This document shows, in pieces, positions 7,535-10,956 of a stretch of 10,956 nt of DNA. Origin of the DNA: Firmicutes bacterium UBA3910 (lineage in GTDB: Bacteria > Bacillota > Limnochordia > Darwinibacteriales > Darwinibacteriaceae). The stretch is from assembly GCA_002391465.1 (NCBI GenBank), contig DGFC01000053.1, positions 1-10,956 on the forward strand, in the 5' to 3' direction. The position numbers and the translations under genes are program-made. A model generated the notes under the pieces. That model was not told where the DNA came from, ran no database searches, and saw only the letters and a program-made list of their open reading frames with translations. How positions within the stretch are numbered: position 1 is the stretch's first letter; every line of letters begins with the position of its first letter.

Positions 7535-7659
7535 TCTGCCTCCTACATCATCCTTGGATTTCTATTTCTCCCCTTTTAGTTCTACCAAAGCATTCGCATT
7601 CCTCTTGCCAAGTTGGGGGATTACATGCAAAGAATGGTAAGACTCGCCAAAGGGTAACG
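7535..7659. other. Intergenic gap between the S55 gene and bamA
   Basis: This 125-bp stretch holds the AGGAGG site of bamA (7539-7544) and no open frame that looks real. A tandem GAATGC pair is present on the minus strand. The best sigma-70-like candidate (TTGGTA at 7583-7588, 18 bp, TAGAAA at 7559-7564) matches consensus at only 4 of 6 bases in each box, so bamA may be cotranscribed with the genes upstream or have a promoter I do not recognise. Confidence 0.5.
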
Positions 7660-9387
7660 CTAATAAACGTTTAGATCAAAGGTAGCTACCCCATCTAACA
7701 CATACTGGGTGGAGAGACGAACCCGCTCCGGTTCGCCGCCGCCGTTCCAGGCGTAATAGTTGTAGCTGTTATCAAAGGATCCATCCCCTTCGTCTAACTC
7801 GCTCTCTTCCAGCTCATATGCCTGCCGGAAGGGGTAAAACTCCACCACCAGTTCATTATTGCGCTCCCTCTCCATGTATTCCCGGATCAGGGCATCCAGT
7901 GTTTCCGCCCCGGAAACTACCGCCCTAATCGGTTCCAACTCTTCCTCTTCCGCGAATATGCCCACGTGGGTCGGGGGTCTAGACTCGTAAAAATCCGCTG
8001 CCCCACTGCGTACTGTCACAGTCATCAGACCGGGGGCCGTATCTTCCGGCACTGTAAAGCGGAGCATCCGCTTCTCGCTCAGACCCCGGTAGGGTCGAAT
8101 TGTCACTTCTACATCCACATGCTCACCGGGACGTACATGGGACCGATTGGGCGCCGCAGACTCAATTGTCGCCGTCTTACGCTCCTGGGCAATCTCCACA
8201 TCAACCTGCACATGCTGCAGTTCAACCTCCTGCACGCTGTTGTTCAGGAGAAGCTCCAAACCGGCCAAAAGATCGGTAAGGGACCAAACTGCAATGTCCG
8301 TATCGCTGAAAAAGAGGTTCTCCCTGATCATTCGCTGCGAAAGGTTCGGAGCCTCAAACTCCAGACGCACAAAGGATGTGCCTGCCCCTACCCGATCCAG
8401 TGTAGCATCTATACTCTGGTAGGCACTGCTGATCAACAGGGACATTAAAAAGCTCGCCTCGGTCACGCTTTCCACCTCAAAGGTGCGGCGTAGATCCCGA
8501 TCTTTATCCCAAACATTGATGGCTGCACTCACGTAAGGCAAGTCAGTGTCTAAAACTCCAGCAATTCCCACGGCACGATCCTGCTCGATGCTGCCTATGG
8601 TGCTCCCCAAGGAAACGATTTTGTAGGGTACATCCCGGCTGGGCATGGTATAGTGCACATAGGCATCCGCTGCAAAAAAGCCCACCTCGCCCAGATGGGT
8701 GAAGGGGTGACCGTAGGCTATAAACCGCCCATCTTCCTGTACGTGGGTTACTGTCCCAAAAGACGCTACTTGAAAATCACCGCGTAGAAGCTGCACACCC
8801 ACCATACTGCCCGGCTCGAGCCCAGGCTGGGTTTCTTCCACCTCGCCTGCCACCGATGGCAGAACCTGAATCTGGTAGTTTTTCAACGCCTCCTGCAGAT
8901 ACTGGGCCGTGCGCGCGTTCAGCCCCTGCACGATCAAAGGAGAACGCACTGCCACTGCGTCTTCCGGCAGCACAGGAGCGCTAGCCTGAAGGCCATCATA
9001 GAGCTTGAACATCTCGCCGGCAGGTGTAATTAAACCAACGCGGTGATCGGTTTGTTCAAAGGTGTGGCTGATGGCGCCAACTAAGCGCCCGTCTATGTAA
9101 ACAGGTGAACCGCTCATGCCCATGGCAATGCCCCCCGAACGCTCTATGGGGTCTCCGCTCACCCGCACTAAGATCAAATCCTCCACCGGTGGGCTTTGGG
9201 GGATGATGCCCAACACTTCCACTGTAAAGTCTTCAATGGTTGTACCGGAAATGACTGTCCTGCCCACCCCCATCAGGCCGGGCCTAATCTCTTCCAAGGG
9301 GAAGATCTCCAGCGCCTGCCCCTGGGAGGCATTAAGGACAACCCCCAGGATAAGAAACACGAGTATTAAAGCACAACGTCTACGCAC
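7660..9387 (-). CDS. Exported S55 (SpoIVB-type) serine peptidase domain protein, permuted motif order
   Basis: This 575-residue protein begins at a GTG with GAGGGG 9 bases upstream. Residues 1-25 look like a signal peptide ending near QGQA. The nucleophile motif GMSGSP (90-95) is followed by a strand-turn segment (VYIDGRLVGAISH, 96-108). The histidine motif AYGHPFTH (224-231) comes later, then GSTIGSIEQDRAVGIAGVL (261-279). Both parts match B. subtilis SpoIVB as I recall it (ALGH and TIGDINRNSPFGIFGTL; GMSGSPI), but SpoIVB has the His part first, so the order here is swapped. There is no recognisable PDZ domain. Residues about 420-480 look like a beta-sandwich module, and the tail is acidic. 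SpoIVB is a signalling protease of sporulation; this architecture and its place beside bamA suggest a different, envelope-related role. Activity is inferred from retained Ser and His only. It sits 20 bp after the glycosidase gene and 125 bp before bamA. Confidence 0.85.
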   Translation of the reverse strand: MRRRCALILVFLILGVVLNASQGQALEIFPLEEIRPGLMGVGRTVISGTTIEDFTVEVLGIIPQSPPVEDLILVRVSGDPIERSGGIAMGMSGSPVYIDGRLVGAISHTFEQTDHRVGLITPAGEMFKLYDGLQASAPVLPEDAVAVRSPLIVQGLNARTAQYLQEALKNYQIQVLPSVAGEVEETQPGLEPGSMVGVQLLRGDFQVASFGTVTHVQEDGRFIAYGHPFTHLGEVGFFAADAYVHYTMPSRDVPYKIVSLGSTIGSIEQDRAVGIAGVLDTDLPYVSAAINVWDKDRDLRRTFEVESVTEASFLMSLLISSAYQSIDATLDRVGAGTSFVRLEFEAPNLSQRMIRENLFFSDTDIAVWSLTDLLAGLELLLNNSVQEVELQHVQVDVEIAQERKTATIESAAPNRSHVRPGEHVDVEVTIRPYRGLSEKRMLRFTVPEDTAPGLMTVTVRSGAADFYESRPPTHVGIFAEEEELEPIRAVVSGAETLDALIREYMERERNNELVVEFYPFRQAYELEESELDEGDGSFDNSYNYYAWNGGGEPERVRLSTQYVLDGVATFDLNVY

Positions 9388-9407
9388 AATTAAGCACCCC
9401 TCGCTAT

Positions 9408-10808
9408 CTACTTCTGCGGTGCTAGGATTAGAATTGCATTGCTCACCGGCCGCTCCTGGCCGTTAGAAGGCAGGTTGAGCACCAGATCACGGATAACCAT
9501 CGTGGTGGATCCGCCTCCATCAAGGTTCATTGCCTGTACTGCACCTAGCTCTATTAAAAGTCTACCTAATTCAGCCAAACTCATACCTACACTGATGTTG
9601 GGCTGCCGTCCATTGACTGTGACTAAAAGCAGCTCCCCTGAGGCCGTAACGCCAATGGCCGTTCGCGGTGCCCGTCCCTGGAGCACATCACTGCGGAACA
9701 ATTCTTCTTCACCGTTCAGGCTGAGTTCACCGTCCCGGACCAACCGCGGTCCGCCACCAATTATCTGGCTGAACCCCTGCTCCAGCCAGGGGGGCGTCAG
9801 CTGAATATTGATTGCAACCTCATCGCCCACTGCAAGCTGGGAGAGGACTTCACGGTTCAAGCCATGGCCGGAGAGGACAACTCCATTAGGCGGGATGGGG
9901 CTGTTACCGATCTGCACATTAGTGACTGTTCCATCCACTACCGTGACCTCAAAACCATAATCGTTGGTACCTGTCCATGACCCATAAATAGGTGTGTAGA
10001 TAATCAGTTCATCTGTTAGGCGCGGTCTGTTCAAACCGGAAATCTGAGCAAGCCACTCTTCAGCCACGAAGACTTGGCCTTGCCAATCGACCCTTTCCAT
10101 GGCCAAGCCATGGGGGCCGATCCCAAGGGCAGTCCGAGCCGCATAGGGTTCACTAATCAATTCCCCGTCTATTGCAACGAGTCCCACAGGACGCCCATCG
10201 CCGCTGAAAAAAGCGCCGTTTACCGCAGCGATAGCTCCGTACCTTTCGGACAAGGCACTCACATTCTCCGATCCAAACACTCGGTTTTGAGCCAAAGCAA
10301 GTTTTACTTCATTACCAACCGCCAAATTGACCCTAATATAATTCACAACATTAGGACCAAAGGAGTCTGCCCTCCGCTGATGACCGTACACTACACCACG
10401 TGTTACCACCCGTTCGGTGGTGCGGGTGTAGGTTTTGGCAATTTCCAACGTTATGTCGTACTCCGTCTCCAAGGCGGTAATATCAAACAGCTGGTAGTTG
10501 AAATCAAAGACAAGGCGGTAGCGACCTTCGCCCAACTCAGAATAGCGAATGCGGGCTAAAGCCGCATCGCTCACTTCCTGGGAGGCGGCAAACCCTGCTA
10601 TGGGCAGATTGGAGTCAATAATAACCTTCATCGGGTTTGGTGTAGAGGAGACTATGAAGGTCTGCCCCGGGCTTTTGAGCAGGTTGACGAGGATCCTATC
10701 GGGAAAGAGCTGCACCGGCGCGGGTAAAACAGCTGAAGCAGCACCTATCTGTGCGAACAGAAAAAGGATGAGAAAAGCCCGCAGTATAATCCCAATTCCG
10801 CGCTGCAT
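9408..10808 (-). CDS. Exported phosphodiester glycosidase family protein (NAGPA/DUF2233 domain)
   Basis: This 466-residue protein starts with a signal peptide (about residues 1-26, hydrophobic core then an A-A-S-A cleavage region). Residues about 30-135 form a beta-rich N-terminal domain I cannot name with confidence; it faintly resembles AMIN-type domains. Residues about 150-466 are a NAGPA-type domain with its usual signatures: VNGAFF (196-201), GGGPRLV (351-357), RAPRTAIG (379-386) and LDGGGSTTM (429-437). The family is named after the mammalian enzyme that removes GlcNAc from phosphodiester-linked sugars; bacterial members are generally thought to act on sugar-1-phosphodiesters in envelope glycans, with few substrates proven. 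The start is supported by a GGAGG site, and the gene follows a terminator, so it probably opens the transcription unit. The S55-domain gene begins 20 bp after its stop. Family assignment is firm; substrate and location (periplasm or surface) are inferred. Confidence 0.88.
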   Translation of the reverse strand: MQRGIGIILRAFLILFLFAQIGAASAVLPAPVQLFPDRILVNLLKSPGQTFIVSSTPNPMKVIIDSNLPIAGFAASQEVSDAALARIRYSELGEGRYRLVFDFNYQLFDITALETEYDITLEIAKTYTRTTERVVTRGVVYGHQRRADSFGPNVVNYIRVNLAVGNEVKLALAQNRVFGSENVSALSERYGAIAAVNGAFFSGDGRPVGLVAIDGELISEPYAARTALGIGPHGLAMERVDWQGQVFVAEEWLAQISGLNRPRLTDELIIYTPIYGSWTGTNDYGFEVTVVDGTVTNVQIGNSPIPPNGVVLSGHGLNREVLSQLAVGDEVAINIQLTPPWLEQGFSQIIGGGPRLVRDGELSLNGEEELFRSDVLQGRAPRTAIGVTASGELLLVTVNGRQPNISVGMSLAELGRLLIELGAVQAMNLDGGGSTTMVIRDLVLNLPSNGQERPVSNAILILAPQK

Positions 10809-10817
10809 CTAGCCGTC

Positions 10818-10824
10818 CACCTCC
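10818..10824 (-). promoter_or_regulatory. Ribosome binding site of the phosphodiester glycosidase gene
   Basis: The minus strand carries GGAGGTG with its GGAGG core 11 bases before the ATG at 10808. It supports that start as the first gene of the cluster. I did not find a convincing -35/-10 pair in the short stretch between the terminator and this site, so the promoter may be atypical or may overlap the terminator. Confidence 0.65.
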
Positions 10825-10861
10825 ATCTGATTCTGTTCTGTACAAGGTGACGTTTTCCTGC

Positions 10862-10895
10862 AAAAAAACAAACCCTACGAGTGCATTTCTCGTAG
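10862..10895 (-). terminator. Rho-independent terminator ending the upstream gene
   Basis: Read on the minus strand, the perfect 7-bp arms CTACGAG and CTCGTAG (10889-10895 and 10875-10881) enclose a 7-base loop. A T-rich tract follows at once (10862-10872, ten T in eleven bases). This is a textbook intrinsic terminator. It separates the upstream gene from the outer-membrane cluster, so the cluster should have its own promoter in or near 10809-10861. Confidence 0.85.
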
Positions 10896-10911
10896 AGTCT
10901 GCCTACCCAAA

Positions 10912-10956
10912 TTATTCGTCGTCCGCTACGTAGCGGGACATCTGTTCATAGATGAG
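10912..10956 (-). CDS. C-terminal end of an unidentified upstream gene (partial)
   Basis: The right edge holds an open minus-strand frame of 14 codons ending in TAA; the readable residues are LIYEQMSRYVADDE. It is called as the tail of a real gene because a strong intrinsic terminator on the same strand begins 16 bp after the stop, which is the normal layout of a gene end. The tail is acidic at its very end. Too little is present to name a family, and the start lies outside the window. The call depends on the terminator context rather than on any recognised motif. Confidence 0.5.
   Translation of the reverse strand, partial: LIYEQMSRYVADDE

Noticed and set aside
7559..7588. Possible promoter upstream of bamA (TTGGTA, 18 bp, TAGAAA)
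   Set aside because: Each box matches only 4 of 6 consensus bases, a level expected by chance in this sequence; not listed as a feature.

Overview
The window reads as one chromosomal segment from a bacterium with an outer membrane, most likely a diderm member of the Firmicutes/Bacillota (for example a Limnochordia- or Hydrogenispora-like lineage). The outer membrane is shown by a full set of biogenesis genes: BamA, a Skp/OmpH chaperone, LptD, LptC, an LptA-like protein and an LptF/G permease. The Firmicutes assignment is an inference. It rests on a SpoIVB-type S55 peptidase domain, Gram-positive-style AGGAGG ribosome binding sites, several GTG starts and an intrinsic terminator with a long U-tract. 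Base composition looks close to half GC and even throughout, and I see no mobile elements, RNA genes or CRISPR arrays.

Every supported gene is on the minus strand, so transcription runs from the right edge to the left. At 10912-10956 are the last 14 codons of an unidentified gene, followed by a strong intrinsic terminator (10862-10895). The cluster then starts with two exported proteins: a phosphodiester glycosidase (NAGPA family, 9408-10808) and an S55-peptidase-domain protein (7660-9387). Next come bamA (5819-7534), ompH/skp (5292-5711), a small predicted outer-membrane beta-barrel protein (4566-5180), an LptF/G permease (3459-4541), lptD (1287-3440), lptC (634-1290) and an lptA-like gene (81-647). 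Spacing is tight from the small barrel gene to lptA (24 bp, 18 bp, then two overlaps). It is looser (107-125 bp) around bamA and ompH, where two hairpins may act as partial terminators. At the left edge an extended -10 promoter and a strong AGGAGG site announce another minus-strand gene starting just outside the window; lptB would be a natural candidate but is not visible.

The genes fit one pathway: export and insertion of outer-membrane proteins (OmpH carrying unfolded barrels to BamA) and transport of lipopolysaccharide (LptF/G extraction, LptC-LptA bridge, LptD insertion). The LptD keeps a minimal two-cysteine pattern matching one interdomain disulfide of the E. coli protein. No lipid A or Kdo synthesis genes and no LptE, LptB or second permease gene are seen here. 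The least understood parts are the S55 protein, whose catalytic halves are in the opposite order from SpoIVB, the phosphodiester glycosidase beside it, and the small barrel protein between ompH and the lpt genes.
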